A stretch of 64,000 nucleotides of DNA. Source: Carnobacteriaceae bacterium zg-84 (GTDB lineage: Bacteria; Bacillota; Bacilli; Lactobacillales; Aerococcaceae). Shown here piece by piece: positions 39,124-49,206 of this stretch. Every line of letters starts with the position of its first letter. The first letter of the stretch is position 1. A program made the translations under genes and the position numbers. The notes beneath the pieces are model-generated. The model did no database searches. It worked only from the letters and a program-made list of their open reading frames with translations, and was not told the origin of the DNA. The stretch is taken from assembly GCA_013874835.1 (NCBI GenBank), contig CP059430.1, positions 576,864 to 640,863 on the forward strand, written 5' to 3'.

Positions 39124-39315
39124 TTTAGATGATGAAAATGATGTGTATCAAGTGGAGTAACCATTTGGTACATTTCTTTTCTTTTAGAGTAAAGTTAAAA
39201 GTTATGTTGGTACAAAGTAGAGATATATAATATGTATTAAACTTAAAAGAATAAAGGTACCTATTTTTAAAAGAAGATTTTAATTGGATAAAACATCGAT
39301 TTATCAATGTTTTTA

Positions 39316-39387
39316 CGCACCATGAGGGAATCGAACCCCCATTTTAAGAACCGGAATCTTACGTGATATCCATTACACTAATGGTGC
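39316..39387 (-). tRNA. tRNA-Arg (anticodon CCG)
   Basis: A 72-base cloverleaf on the minus strand. Acceptor GCACCAT/ATGGTGC, anticodon stem TAAGA/TCTTA with loop TTCCGGT, T-arm GGTTCGATTCC, discriminator G. CCA is not encoded. It lies between the M26 gene and pflB and points away from pflB. Confidence 0.92.
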
Positions 39388-39577
39388 TAGACTAGTATCA
39401 GTTTACTGAATTTTTATAGTAAATTCAAGTTAAAAATATTTAAGCGTTATATAACAGGTTGTTTTTTGTTTATAGAACTGTTACAAAAAATTGTGACAGA
39501 TTTATCATACTTTTTATATTTTTTATAAAAAGCTAAAAAAATATATGTTTTTAACAGATAAAAGACTTGATTTTATT

Positions 39578-39620
39578 TTACATAGCTGTACTAATTGTGA
39601 TACAATAACTGTATCAATAA
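39578..39620 (+). promoter_or_regulatory. pflB promoter with overlapping inverted repeat
   Basis: TTACAT (39578-39583) and TACAAT (39601-39606) with a 17-base spacer. The inverted repeat TGATAC...GTATCA (39599-39617) overlaps the -10 and could be an operator. A Rex-like half site (TTGTGACAGATTTATCA) lies about 100 bases upstream near 39490. Redox control is inference. Confidence 0.5.
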
Positions 39621-39663
39621 GTAATATACTTTTGTTAAAAACATCACAAGAAGGAGAATGAAA

Positions 39664-41967
39664 ATGGCACAAACAACAAAAGAATTGTTAGCTGGATTTG
39701 AAGATAAACAATGGGCTGGTTTTAAAGGAACAGCTTGGAAAGAAAATATTGATGTTGCACAATTTATTCGTGATAACTATACAGAATATAAAGGGGACGA
39801 GTCTTTCTTAGCAGAAGCAACAGAGGGTACAAAAAAATTAAATAAAGTATTCCAAGATTTACTTGCTAAAGAAGTTGAAAATGGCGTTGCAGATATGGAA
39901 GAAAAAGTCGTATCAACGATTTTAGCTTACGATAAAGCCTACATTAGTGATGAATTAAAAGATTACGAAAAAATTATTGGTTTACAAACAGACAAACCAT
40001 TAAAACAAGGTTTAAATCCTTTTGGTGGTGTGCGTATGGCAAAACAAGCCTTAGAAGCGTACGGTTATAGTTTAGATAAAGAAGTAGAATCAATCTTTAC
40101 AGATTGGGTACAAACACATAACCAAGGTGTATTTGATGTTTATGATGATTCTATTCGTAGAGCACGTCGTAACAAAATCATTACAGGTCTGCCAGATGCT
40201 TATGGTCGTGGACGTATTATTGGTGACTATCGTCGTGTTGCGTTGTATGGTGTAGATTTCTTAATGAAACAAAAATATCAAGATTGGAAAAATCTTGAAA
40301 AAGAAACTTACACTGATGAAGAAATGCAATTACGTGAAGAAGTTTCAAAACAATATCGTGCTTTAAATGACTTAATCAAATTAGGGGATTTACACGGATT
40401 TGATTTACGTCGTCCTGCTCAAACAGCACAAGAAGCTATTCAATGGACTTATTTAGCATTCTTAGCAGCAGCAAAACAAACAAATGGTGCGGCAACATCA
40501 CTAGGACGTATGGATGCATTCTTTGATATTTATATTGAACGTGATTTACAAGCTGGTTTAATTACAGAGCAAGAAGCACAAGAATTTATTGATCATTTTG
40601 TAATGAAATTACGTATGATTCGTTTTGCACGTACGCCTGATTTTAATGATGTGTTCTCTGGTATGCCAACATGGGTAACATTATCTATTGCAGGTATGAA
40701 TAATGATGGACGTTCATTAGTAACAAAAACAGCATTCCGTTGCTTACATACATTGTATACAATGGGTGAGTCACCAGAACCAAATTTAACAATTTTCTAT
40801 AACGAAAAATTACCATTGGCTTATCGTCAATATTGTGCACAAGTATCTATTGATACATCTGCTATTCAATATGAAAATGATGCTGTTATGAGTATGAGAT
40901 TAGGTTCAACTGATGCTGCGATTGCATGTTGTGTATCTCCATCTGTTATGGGGTTAGAGCATCAATACTTTGGAGCACGTTTCTCTGGACCAAAAGCATT
41001 ATTATATGCTGTATCAGGTGGTATTGATGAAAAAACACGCGATCAAGTTATCGAAGGTTTAGAACCAATTACCTCAGATTACTTAGATTATGATGAATTG
41101 ATGGAAAAATTAGATAAAGTATTGGATTGGACAGCTAAAACGTATATGCGTGCATTGAACATTATTCATCGTTCTCATGACCGTTATGCGTATGAATCAA
41201 GTCAAATGGCTTTATTAGATACACATCCACATCGTTACTTTGCAACAGGTATTGCAGGATTAGCGTTAGTAGGAGATATGTTATCAGCTGTTAAATACTC
41301 AAAAATCCGTATTATTCGTGATGAAACAGGTTTCCCAGTAGATTATGTTGTAGAAGGAGAACAATTCCCAACATTTGGTAATAATGATGACCGTGTTGAC
41401 TCATTAGTAACAAACTTCTTACATGATTTCATGGAACGTTTACGTAAATTACCAACATACCGTAATGCAGAGGTAACAACATCTATTTTAACAATTACAT
41501 CAAATATTGTTTATGGAAAATCTTTAGGAAATGTATTCACAGGTTCTAACCCAGAAATCGTAGGATACCGTGAACCATGGACACCAATCGCACCAGGAGC
41601 TAACCCTCAATATAATTCTGTTAAATCAGGTGCTTTAGCTGCACTATCATCAGTTGCGAAAATTCCATTTGATGATGCAAAAGACGGTAGTTCATATACA
41701 TTTGCTATTCATCCAAAAGCGTTAGGACGTGATGATAGTGATCGTCGTGCGAATTTAGCAACAATGTTAGATGGATACTTTGTGAAAGGTGGACATCACT
41801 TAAACGTTAACGTATTAAATCGTGAAAAACTAATTGAAATTTTAGAACATCCAGAAGAAAATCCACATGCTGTATTACGTGTATCTGGATATGCATTGTA
41901 CTTAAATAAAGCAACAAAAGCACAAATTGCAGATATTTTAAATCGTGTTATTCACAATCAATTCTAA
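39664..41967 (+). CDS. pflB: Formate acetyltransferase (pyruvate formate-lyase)
   Basis: A 767-residue glycyl-radical enzyme that splits pyruvate with CoA into acetyl-CoA and formate under anaerobic conditions. The active-site Cys pair is in AIACCVSPS and the radical glycine in RVSGYALYLNKA near the C-terminus, both intact. The start at 39664 is 7 bases after AAGGAG; the ATG two codons earlier is too close. pflA, its activator, follows. A hairpin between the two may lower pflA relative to pflB. Confidence 0.97.
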   Translation: MAQTTKELLAGFEDKQWAGFKGTAWKENIDVAQFIRDNYTEYKGDESFLAEATEGTKKLNKVFQDLLAKEVENGVADMEEKVVSTILAYDKAYISDELKDYEKIIGLQTDKPLKQGLNPFGGVRMAKQALEAYGYSLDKEVESIFTDWVQTHNQGVFDVYDDSIRRARRNKIITGLPDAYGRGRIIGDYRRVALYGVDFLMKQKYQDWKNLEKETYTDEEMQLREEVSKQYRALNDLIKLGDLHGFDLRRPAQTAQEAIQWTYLAFLAAAKQTNGAATSLGRMDAFFDIYIERDLQAGLITEQEAQEFIDHFVMKLRMIRFARTPDFNDVFSGMPTWVTLSIAGMNNDGRSLVTKTAFRCLHTLYTMGESPEPNLTIFYNEKLPLAYRQYCAQVSIDTSAIQYENDAVMSMRLGSTDAAIACCVSPSVMGLEHQYFGARFSGPKALLYAVSGGIDEKTRDQVIEGLEPITSDYLDYDELMEKLDKVLDWTAKTYMRALNIIHRSHDRYAYESSQMALLDTHPHRYFATGIAGLALVGDMLSAVKYSKIRIIRDETGFPVDYVVEGEQFPTFGNNDDRVDSLVTNFLHDFMERLRKLPTYRNAEVTTSILTITSNIVYGKSLGNVFTGSNPEIVGYREPWTPIAPGANPQYNSVKSGALAALSSVAKIPFDDAKDGSSYTFAIHPKALGRDDSDRRANLATMLDGYFVKGGHHLNVNVLNREKLIEILEHPEENPHAVLRVSGYALYLNKATKAQIADILNRVIHNQF

Positions 41968-41979
41968 TCTGTGTGTGAT

Positions 41980-42017
41980 GAAAAGCTGTAAGTCTTTCTT
42001 GCAGCTTTTCTGTTTAT
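41980..42017 (+). terminator. Hairpin between pflB and pflA
   Basis: A 13-bp stem GAAAAGCTGTAAG/CTTGCAGCTTTTC followed by TGTTTATT. It is a terminator or partial attenuator. Confidence 0.75.
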
Positions 42018-42064
42018 TATGATAAACTAATTGTAAAGAAATCAAAGAAAAAGGAGGTAAGCGC

Positions 42065-42823
42065 ATGACTGTTTTAGGAAGGGTTCATTCAACAGAGAGT
42101 TTTGGTTCTGTTGATGGTCCGGGTATTCGTTTTGTAGTTTTTATGCAAGGGTGTCATTTGAGATGTCAATTTTGTCATAATCCAGATACTTGGCGACTAG
42201 GTCAAGGAGGACGTGAGTGGACGGCAGAAGATTTATTGAATGAAGCATTAAAGTATAAAGAGTTTTGGGGAGAACGAGGGGGTATCACGGTTAGTGGCGG
42301 AGAACCTTTAATTCAAATTGATTTTTTAATTGAATTTTTTAAATTGGCAAAAGAAAAAGGTGTCCATACGACATTAGATTCTTGTGCAGCTCCATTTACA
42401 TTTGATGAGCCATTTTTTTCAAAATTTAATGAATTATTAAAATATACAGATTTGATTCTATTGGATATTAAGCAAATTGATGATGAAGAGCATAAAATAT
42501 TAACAGGACGAAGTAATCAAAATATTTTAGATGCGGCAACATATTTGTCTGAGGTAAATCAACCTGTTTGGATTCGCCATGTCTTAGTACCAGGTGGTTC
42601 GGATAAAGATGAATTGTTAGTACGATTAGATAAATTTGTGAAAACATTGAAAAATGTGAAAAGGGTAGAAGTGTTACCTTATCACAAGTTAGGTGTCTAT
42701 AAATATGAGGTGCTAGGTATTCCGTATCCTTTAAAAGATGTGGAGCCACCTACACCAGATCGTGTAGAAAATGCTAATCGCTTATTACATTGTAAAGATT
42801 ATACAGCTTATTTATCTATGTGA
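42065..42823 (+). CDS. pflA: Pyruvate formate-lyase-activating enzyme
   Basis: A 252-residue radical SAM enzyme that makes the glycyl radical on PflB. The cluster motif is CHLRCQFCHNPDTW (CxxxCxxC), followed by TVSGGEPL and LDIKQID. AAGGAGG precedes the ATG. It lies 97 bases behind pflB, the usual arrangement, and is followed by a strong terminator. Confidence 0.96.
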   Translation: MTVLGRVHSTESFGSVDGPGIRFVVFMQGCHLRCQFCHNPDTWRLGQGGREWTAEDLLNEALKYKEFWGERGGITVSGGEPLIQIDFLIEFFKLAKEKGVHTTLDSCAAPFTFDEPFFSKFNELLKYTDLILLDIKQIDDEEHKILTGRSNQNILDAATYLSEVNQPVWIRHVLVPGGSDKDELLVRLDKFVKTLKNVKRVEVLPYHKLGVYKYEVLGIPYPLKDVEPPTPDRVENANRLLHCKDYTAYLSM

Positions 42824-42843
42824 AAAATAAGTGTATAGATGAT

Positions 42844-42881
42844 AAAAAGATATGTTGAGGTATATCAACATATCTTTTTTT
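42844..42881 (+). terminator. Terminator of pflBA
   Basis: AAAAAGATATGTTGA/TATCAACATATCTTTTTTT stem with a short GGTA loop region. Confidence 0.9.
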
Positions 42882-42898
42882 GGAAATGTAACGGTATT

Positions 42899-42928
42899 TT
42901 GGCATTAGATGACAAGATACAGTATAAT
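42899..42928 (+). promoter_or_regulatory. Promoter of the esterase-rnr-smpB operon
   Basis: TTGGCA (42899-42904) and TATAAT (42923-42928) with an 18-base spacer. Confidence 0.65.
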
Positions 42929-42995
42929 GTATAGAATAGGATAAAAGCTCCTCATGAGATAGTAAAAAGAAAGATAGTAGATAGAGGTTTCAGTG

Positions 42996-43736
42996 ATGAC
43001 AAATGGTATTTTTTTACAAGGTTCAAAACGTGCGATTATTTTGCAACATGCTTATACGGGTACACCAAATGATGTAAGGCTTTTGGGCACGGCACTTCAT
43101 AAATTAGGATATACAGTCTATATGCCTTTATTATCTGGACATGGTACAAAAGATATGCGGGCTATTTTAAACAAAAATCCTAAAATGTGGAGAGAAGATA
43201 CGAAAAAAGCTGTTCAATTTGTTTTGGATAAAGGGTGCGCACAAATTGCTATTTTTGGATTATCTCTTGGAGGAATGCTGGCTTTAGATATGTTAACGCA
43301 AAGTCATCCGTTTATTATAGGAGGAGGGTCTTTTAATTCTCCTGTTCCGTTGGATGACAGCTCGAAAGTCGAAGAACAGTTTATGGTTTATGCAAATCAA
43401 TTTTATGATGAAACAGTTATTTCCGATAAGGAGGAATATTTGTCTGATTTAGTTGAAAAAATACCGGTGCAGTTGGAGCAAATTAAGATATTATCTGAAG
43501 AGATAGCACAGTATTTAAATCGTATTGATGTACCGGTGTATATTGCTCAAAGTGGAGCAGATGAATTGATTGATGCTCGTATTAGTGAACATATGGTTCG
43601 TCAAATAAGTTTTGCACCTGTTGAATTTGTATGGTTTGAAAAAGCAAAACATGTTATAACCATTGGTGAAAGTCGTGTGGCATTTCAAAATAGTGTGATT
43701 GATTTTATTGAGAAATTAGATTGGGAGGTGATATAG
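42996..43736 (+). CDS. Alpha/beta-hydrolase, carboxylesterase Est30/YvaK type
   Basis: A 246-residue serine hydrolase. The nucleophile elbow is GLSLGG (Ser near residue 91), an HAYTGTPND oxyanion motif lies near the start, and the acid and His are in SGADELID and KHVIT. The Bacillus relatives Est30/YvaK hydrolyse short-chain esters and sit in front of rnr-smpB, exactly as here, but secG is missing. I start at the ATG 42996, 8 bases after AGAGG; a GTG precedes it directly. Its natural substrate is unknown. Confidence 0.87.
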   Translation: MTNGIFLQGSKRAIILQHAYTGTPNDVRLLGTALHKLGYTVYMPLLSGHGTKDMRAILNKNPKMWREDTKKAVQFVLDKGCAQIAIFGLSLGGMLALDMLTQSHPFIIGGGSFNSPVPLDDSSKVEEQFMVYANQFYDETVISDKEEYLSDLVEKIPVQLEQIKILSEEIAQYLNRIDVPVYIAQSGADELIDARISEHMVRQISFAPVEFVWFEKAKHVITIGESRVAFQNSVIDFIEKLDWEVI

Positions 43737-45971
43737 GTGAAAGAAAAAATTTTATCTCTTTTAGAAGAAAAAGCAATGACTGTTAAAGAAATATCAGAAG
43801 TATTGCACCAAACAAGTGCTTTAGATTTTAAAGCATTGGTAAAGCAATTATCTGAATTAGAGAGAAAAGGTCATTTAATATTTTTAGATAGCGGTAAATT
43901 GAGTTTACCTTTTAAGCATAAAACATTAACGGGTGTTTATCGTGCAAATGAAAGAGGCTATGGGTTTGTGAGTGTTGAGGGGATGATGGAAGATATTTAT
44001 ATTCCAAAAGGATACCAACAGACTGCACTTTCTGGAGATAGGGTTGTTATTGAGATTATTAAAGAAGCCGATATGTTGGAGAAAAAAGGTATGGAGGGGA
44101 AAGTTCTTTCTATTGAGCAACGTCAGTTGACAAGAGTTGTGGGAGAATATGTACGTTACTCAAACCACTTAGCAGAAAAATATGGCTATACGGGATATGT
44201 TTTACCAACTGAAAAAACTTTATCAGATATGACATGCTTTATTTTACCGATAGGGTTAGATGCGGTTGATGGAACAATTTGTGTAGTTGACATTACACAA
44301 TATCCAACATTGGACAATCCTAAAAGTTTAGAGGGAGTTATCATAAAAGAAATTGGATTTAAAGATGCTCCGGGTGTTGATATTTTAACGATTTTGCATC
44401 AACATGGTATTCCTACAACATTTCCAGAGGATGTGCTAGAACAAGCAGAGCGTATTGCATTAACATTGAGTGAAGATGATTTAAAAGGAAGAAGAGATTT
44501 AAGACAAGAAACGATTATTACGATTGATGGAGCAGACGCAAAAGATTTAGACGATGCTATTTCTTTAAAAATATTAGAAAATGGGCATTTTCAATTAGGT
44601 GTGCATATTGCAGATGTATCGCACTATGTTACAGAAAATAGTCCTCTTGATTTGGAAGCTTATGACAGAGGAACGAGTGTGTATTTGACCGATAGAGTGG
44701 TGCCGATGTTACCACAACGTTTATCAAATGGTATTTGTTCATTACATCCTGATGAAGACCGCTTAACAATGTCTTGCGTGATGGAAATAGATATGTCTGG
44801 TTGCATGCATCATTACGAGATTTTTCCTAGTGTCATTTGTTCTAAAAAGCGAATGGTTTATGATACAGTAAATGCAGCGATTGTCGAAGGGAACAAAAAA
44901 GCAAGAGAAGAATATGCTCCTTTTTTACCGATGTTAGAGCAAATGCGTGAGTTACATTATGCCTTGTACCATTTACGTAGACGTAGAGGTGCGATAGACT
45001 TTGATACGAAAGAAGCAAAAATTTATGTTGATGACAATGGAGCACCAACCGATATTGTACTTAGAACGAGAGGGTTAGCCGAGCGAATGATAGAATCGTT
45101 TATGCTTGTAGCAAATGAAACGGTTGCGAAGCACTATATGGATAAAAAATATCCGTTTATTTATCGTGTCCATGAGCAGCCAGCAGAGGAAAAAATGCAA
45201 CGATTCATGGAATTTTTATCTGCTTTTGGTGTGACGATAAAAGGTACAAGTGAAACCGTGGATGCTAAAGCGTTGCAAAAAGTATTATCGGATATTGAAG
45301 ATGAACCTTATGAAGCTGTTGTATCTACGGTATTATTACGTAGTATGAAGCAAGCAAAATATGATGCAGCACCATTAGGGCATTTTGGTTTATCCACAGA
45401 TGAATATACACATTTTACTTCTCCAATTAGACGTTATCCAGATTTAATTGTGCATCGTTTTATAAAAAAATATGAAAAAGAAAAACCGCTAAAAAGTGAT
45501 TATGATATGCTAGAGCAACGATTAGAAGATATAGCACATCAAAGTTCTTTAATGGAAAGAAGAGCTGTTGAAGCAGAGCGAGATACGAATGCATTGAAAA
45601 AAGCAGAATATATGCTCGATAAAATAGGACAGGAATTTGGTGGCGTTGTTAGTTCGGTAACACGATTTGGTATGTTTGTTGAATTGGAAAATACGGTTGA
45701 AGGACTTATTCATGTGTCTAAAATGAGTGATGACCATTATGAATTTATTGAAAATCATTTGTTGTTGGTTGGCACAAGAACGGGTAAAACGTACCAAATA
45801 GGACAGCAAGTAACGGTAAAAGTAACAAAAGTTGATATAGATACACATGATATTGATTTTGAAGTCGTTTTATCGGAAAAAGAGAAAAAAACAGCGAAAA
45901 GAATGACAAAAGCTAAAAAACAAAAAGGAAAGCAACAAACAAAAAAATTTGTAAAGAAAAAACGTAAGTAG
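43737..45971 (+). CDS. rnr: Ribonuclease R
   Basis: A 744-residue 3'-5' exoribonuclease that degrades structured RNA and helps trans-translation. Order: N-terminal winged helix (1-65), cold-shock domains ([16 protein letters not shown]), the RNB catalytic domain ([16 protein letters not shown] with the metal Asp cluster), an S1 domain ([16 protein letters not shown]) and a Lys-rich tail. GTG start directly after the esterase stop, with GGAGGTGAT inside the esterase gene. smpB follows after 8 bases; SmpB and RNase R work together on stalled ribosomes. Confidence 0.96.
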   Translation: MKEKILSLLEEKAMTVKEISEVLHQTSALDFKALVKQLSELERKGHLIFLDSGKLSLPFKHKTLTGVYRANERGYGFVSVEGMMEDIYIPKGYQQTALSGDRVVIEIIKEADMLEKKGMEGKVLSIEQRQLTRVVGEYVRYSNHLAEKYGYTGYVLPTEKTLSDMTCFILPIGLDAVDGTICVVDITQYPTLDNPKSLEGVIIKEIGFKDAPGVDILTILHQHGIPTTFPEDVLEQAERIALTLSEDDLKGRRDLRQETIITIDGADAKDLDDAISLKILENGHFQLGVHIADVSHYVTENSPLDLEAYDRGTSVYLTDRVVPMLPQRLSNGICSLHPDEDRLTMSCVMEIDMSGCMHHYEIFPSVICSKKRMVYDTVNAAIVEGNKKAREEYAPFLPMLEQMRELHYALYHLRRRRGAIDFDTKEAKIYVDDNGAPTDIVLRTRGLAERMIESFMLVANETVAKHYMDKKYPFIYRVHEQPAEEKMQRFMEFLSAFGVTIKGTSETVDAKALQKVLSDIEDEPYEAVVSTVLLRSMKQAKYDAAPLGHFGLSTDEYTHFTSPIRRYPDLIVHRFIKKYEKEKPLKSDYDMLEQRLEDIAHQSSLMERRAVEAERDTNALKKAEYMLDKIGQEFGGVVSSVTRFGMFVELENTVEGLIHVSKMSDDHYEFIENHLLLVGTRTGKTYQIGQQVTVKVTKVDIDTHDIDFEVVLSEKEKKTAKRMTKAKKQKGKQQTKKFVKKKRK

Positions 45972-45979
45972 GTGAGTGT

Positions 45980-46438
45980 GTGCCAAAAGGTGAAGGAAAA
46001 GTAGTTGCAACAAATCGTAAAGCAACGCATGATTATCATATTGAAGATACATTAGAAGCAGGAATGGTTCTAACTGGAACGGAAATAAAATCTATTCGTA
46101 ATGGACGTATCAATTTAAAAGACGGTTTTGCAAGAGTGCAAAAAGGAGAGGTATTCTTACATAATGTACACATTAGCCCATTTGAACAGGGGAATATTTT
46201 TAATCATGAGCCATTACGAACAAGAAAATTATTGTTGCATAAGCAACAAATTAAACGATTGGAAAAAGATGTCAAAACAATCGGGTATACATTGGTCCCA
46301 TTAAAAGTTTATTTAAAAGATGGTTATGCCAAATGTTTAATCGGATTAGCAAAAGGGAAGAAAAATTATGATAAGCGTGAATCGTTAAAACAAAAAGATA
46401 TAAAACGTGAAACAGATCGAATGATGAAAGTGAGGTAG
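45980..46438 (+). CDS. smpB: SsrA-binding protein SmpB
   Basis: A 152-residue protein that carries tmRNA to stalled ribosomes. Conserved parts are [39 protein letters not shown] (landmark GTEIKSIR) and the basic tail ending DRMMKVR. It starts with GTG. The order rnr-smpB is typical of Firmicutes. ssrA itself is not in this window. Confidence 0.96.
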   Translation: MPKGEGKVVATNRKATHDYHIEDTLEAGMVLTGTEIKSIRNGRINLKDGFARVQKGEVFLHNVHISPFEQGNIFNHEPLRTRKLLLHKQQIKRLEKDVKTIGYTLVPLKVYLKDGYAKCLIGLAKGKKNYDKRESLKQKDIKRETDRMMKVR

Positions 46439-46441
46439 TAG

Positions 46442-47098
46442 ATGTCAGTAACATTTTATTTTATGCGTCATGCAGAAACGTATTTAAACAAATATGAACG
46501 AATGCAAGGGTGGGCAAATGCTCCATTAACAGAAAAAGGGATTTTAGATTGTATAGCGAGTGGAAAAGGATTGGCAATGACATCATTTGATGCAGTGTAT
46601 ACGAGTGATTTGCAACGAACAAAGGATACAGCAAAATTGATAATGGCTCAAAATAAGGTGTCTAAGTCTATGCCTTTTATTGAAAAATCAGAATTTAGAG
46701 AAGTATTTTTTGGTAGTTTTGAAGGACTATATGCACCAGAAGTGTGGCAGTCATTACGTCATTATGCAAAAAAAGAATACGATATTGACGTTTTAACAAG
46801 AGAAAATCAACTTAATTTTTTGCACGAAATGGATAGTACAAAAGATGCGGAAGATTATATGACATTTTGGTTGAGAATTGAAAAGGGGCTGTATGATTTA
46901 TTAGAAAAACATAAAGAAACAAATGATACTATTTTAGTTGTTAGCCATGGTTTTGCATTGAATGTGATGATGCAAGGTATTATTCCAGACTATACCTATT
47001 CAAGTCCGCTACTGAATGCGAGTGTAAGCAAAATTATTTATGAAAATGGACAATTTCATTTAGAGTATGTGAATAGTATTGACCATTTCGTTTATTAA
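46442..47098 (+). CDS. Histidine phosphatase superfamily protein (PhoE/GpmB-like)
   Basis: A 218-residue protein with the phosphohistidine motif MRHAETYLN at the start, TSDLQRTKDTA, FGSFEG and the second His in VVSHGFALN. These residues define an active acid-phosphatase/phosphoglycerate-mutase-like enzyme. It begins 3 bases after the smpB stop. The substrate cannot be told; glycolytic mutase activity is unlikely for this type. Confidence 0.85.
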   Translation: MSVTFYFMRHAETYLNKYERMQGWANAPLTEKGILDCIASGKGLAMTSFDAVYTSDLQRTKDTAKLIMAQNKVSKSMPFIEKSEFREVFFGSFEGLYAPEVWQSLRHYAKKEYDIDVLTRENQLNFLHEMDSTKDAEDYMTFWLRIEKGLYDLLEKHKETNDTILVVSHGFALNVMMQGIIPDYTYSSPLLNASVSKIIYENGQFHLEYVNSIDHFVY

Positions 47099-47162
47099 AT
47101 AATTAGAGAAGATAAAAAAATGAAAATGATAATTATTTTCAGAAAAAAGTTGATTTAACAGC

Positions 47163-47201
47163 TATGAAACGCTTGCACAAAAAAGAAGCGAATGCTATAC
47201 T
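47163..47201 (+). promoter_or_regulatory. ccpA promoter with a cre-like site
   Basis: TTGCAC (47173-47178) and TATACT (47196-47201) with a 17-base spacer. ATGAAACGCTTGCA (47164-47177) overlaps the -35 and resembles a CcpA-binding cre, one base short of the consensus spacing. Autoregulation is plausible. Confidence 0.6.
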
Positions 47202-47233
47202 ATAAAAGTAAATAACGAAAGGCAGGGATAACT

Positions 47234-48235
47234 ATGGATAAAGAAACAGTAACAATTTATGATGTAGCAAGAGAAGCAGATGTTTCAATGGCTACGGTCT
47301 CTCGTGTTGTCAATGGTAATCCAAATGTAAAAGCAGCGACTAGAAAAAAAGTATTGGAAGTTATTGACAGATTAGATTATAGACCAAATGCTGTTGCTCG
47401 AGGTTTAGCAAGTAAACGTACGACAACAGTAGGGGTTATTATTCCAGACATAACAAATTTATATTTTTCTGCTTTAGCAAGAGGAATTGATGATATTGCT
47501 GCAATGTATAAATATAATATTATTTTAGCTAACTCAGATCAAAGTCATGTAAAAGAAATGCAAGTATTAAATGCGTTATTAGCGAAACAAGTTGATGGTA
47601 TTATTTACATGGGCTATGATTTAAATGATGATTTACGTTCAGAAATCATGCGTTCAAAAACCCCTGTTGTGATTGCCGGTTCAGTAGATCCACTAAATCA
47701 AATTAGTAGTGTTAATATTGATACAGTTGAAGCAGTTAAAGAAGCTGTGTTGAAATTGATTGATAATGGAAATAAACGTGTGGCATTTGTGAGTGGCCCA
47801 CATATTGAACCAATTAATGGTGTGTATCGTCTAAGAGGGTATAAACAAGCTTTAGAAGAAAAGGGATTACCTTACGATGATACATTAGTTGTGGAATCAG
47901 AATACTCTTACAAAGAGGGTGAAAAAATCATTTCTCATTTACAAGCAAGTGGTGCAACTGCTGCTATCGTTGGGGATGATGAAATTGCGGTAGGTATTTT
48001 AAATGCTGCTTTAGCAAGAGGTATTAAAGTACCAGAAGAATTAGAAATTATTACAAGTAATAATTCTAAATTGGTACGAATTGTACGTCCTGAATTAAGT
48101 ACAATTATGCCACCATTATATGATATTGGTGCTGTATCTATGCGTCTATTAACAAAAATTATGAGTAAAGAAACCGTAGAAGATAATGCGATTGTTTTAC
48201 CATACAAAATGAGATATAGAGGCACAACAAAATAA
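47234..48235 (+). CDS. ccpA: Catabolite control protein A
   Basis: A 333-residue LacI-family regulator of carbon catabolite repression, acting with HPr-Ser-P. The N-terminal helix-turn-helix is TIYDVAREADVSMATVSRVV (first 20 residues of the motif), followed by the hinge NAVARGLASKRT and the sugar-binding-protein-like core. Length and sequence match CcpA rather than a sugar-specific repressor. It has its own promoter. No terminator is seen before the FMN riboswitch 17 bases downstream. Confidence 0.93.
   Translation: MDKETVTIYDVAREADVSMATVSRVVNGNPNVKAATRKKVLEVIDRLDYRPNAVARGLASKRTTTVGVIIPDITNLYFSALARGIDDIAAMYKYNIILANSDQSHVKEMQVLNALLAKQVDGIIYMGYDLNDDLRSEIMRSKTPVVIAGSVDPLNQISSVNIDTVEAVKEAVLKLIDNGNKRVAFVSGPHIEPINGVYRLRGYKQALEEKGLPYDDTLVVESEYSYKEGEKIISHLQASGATAAIVGDDEIAVGILNAALARGIKVPEELEIITSNNSKLVRIVRPELSTIMPPLYDIGAVSMRLLTKIMSKETVEDNAIVLPYKMRYRGTTK
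48192..48220 (+). promoter_or_regulatory. Possible ribU promoter inside the ccpA 3' end
   Basis: TTGTTT (48192-48197) and TATAGA (48215-48220) with a 17-base spacer, inside the last ccpA codons. It would start transcription just ahead of the riboswitch. Confidence 0.4.
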
Positions 48236-48251
48236 GAAATAAAAAAGATCT

Positions 48252-48355
48252 ATCTTCGGGGTAAGGTGTAATTCCTAACCGGCGGTAAAGTCCGCGAGCG
48301 CAAGCAGAACTAGTGAAATTCTAGTACCGACAGTTAAAGTCTGGATGGGAGAAGA
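48252..48355 (+). ncRNA. FMN riboswitch (RFN element)
   Basis: All conserved blocks are present: TCTTCGGGGTAAGGTG, CCTAACCGGCGGTAAAGTCC, GAGCGCAAGCAGAA, the variable CTAGT...ACTAG-like arm, ACCGACAGTTAAAGTC and GGATGGGAGAAGA. The outer stem TCTTC/GAAGA closes it. The RBS region downstream (ATCCT...AGGAT around 48381-48397) can pair with itself, which points to control of translation initiation. Confidence 0.96.
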
Positions 48356-48400
48356 AAAAATATTATTTTTATGAAGATGGATCCTTCTAGGAGGATTACA

Positions 48401-48919
48401 ATGAAAGTAAGAAAATTAACAACGTTGGCAGTTTTGATTGCTGTGACAATTATTTTATCAAAAATTGAGATACCTATTATACCGTATGCAACATTTTTGA
48501 AACTAGATTTTAGTGATACTGTTGTCTTTATTGCGGGATTATTGTATGGGTATTCTGGATTATTAACAGTAGCTATTGGAAAGGGCTTATTATTGTTATT
48601 AACAGGCTCAGATATGATTGGTGCTGTTGCCAGTATTTGTGCCACAATCATATATGTAGGAATATTCTATATTCTTTACAAAAAAAATAAACATATTTTA
48701 TTGCCAAGTATATGTAGTACATTGACATTAGCGATATGTTTATCAGCGTTAAATTATGTGGTGTTTATCCCTTTATATGAAACTGTATTTCACATGGAAT
48801 TGGGTAATACATTGATGTTAGTATTAACAGCAGTACTTCCTTTTAATTTGATTAAAGGAATTGCTTTATCAATCGTGAATAGTATACTGGTAAAAAACAG
48901 TAAACGATTTATGATGTAG
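48401..48919 (+). CDS. ribU: Riboflavin transporter, ECF S-component
   Basis: A 172-residue membrane protein with about six helices that binds riboflavin for the energy-coupling-factor transporter. Landmarks are LTTLAVLIAVTIIL, LKLDFSDTVVFIAGLLYG (landmark KLDFSD), GKGLLLLLTGSD and LPFNLIKG. The FMN riboswitch upstream confirms the role. The ATG at 48401 follows AGGAGG; in-frame upstream ATGs lie in the riboswitch platform. The ATP-binding and T subunits must be elsewhere. Confidence 0.94.
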   Translation: MKVRKLTTLAVLIAVTIILSKIEIPIIPYATFLKLDFSDTVVFIAGLLYGYSGLLTVAIGKGLLLLLTGSDMIGAVASICATIIYVGIFYILYKKNKHILLPSICSTLTLAICLSALNYVVFIPLYETVFHMELGNTLMLVLTAVLPFNLIKGIALSIVNSILVKNSKRFMM

Positions 48920-48923
48920 TATA

Positions 48924-49127
48924 TTATTTATCAAAACGTTTAATAGCACCAGTAGGACAGTTGATATAAGCGTCTTTAAACGAAAACATGAGTGATTCGG
49001 GTATGTGAGTCTGTCTATCGTACAGACTATGCGCAATTCCTTCGTCATCATAATAAAAAAGTTTTGGTGCTTTTAGTTGGCATAAGCCGCATGCGATACA
49101 GTCTTCTTGACAAACATCGTAAAACAT
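48924..49127 (-). CDS. Ferredoxin, single [4Fe-4S] type
   Basis: A 67-residue electron carrier. CxxCxxC (CIACGLC) and a distant CP (INCPTGAIK) supply the four cluster ligands; a further Cys at position 6 is present. AAAGGAG precedes the ATG on the minus strand. It is convergent with ribU and divergent from the LysM gene, an arrangement seen in streptococci and enterococci. Confidence 0.92.
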   Translation of the reverse strand: MFYDVCQEDCIACGLCQLKAPKLFYYDDEGIAHSLYDRQTHIPESLMFSFKDAYINCPTGAIKRFDK

Positions 49128-49206
49128 AAGGTAAACTCCTTTACTTTATCATGGATTTATCATACTATAAAAATAAAGATATGTATATAATTTGGAGGAA
49201 TAGACA

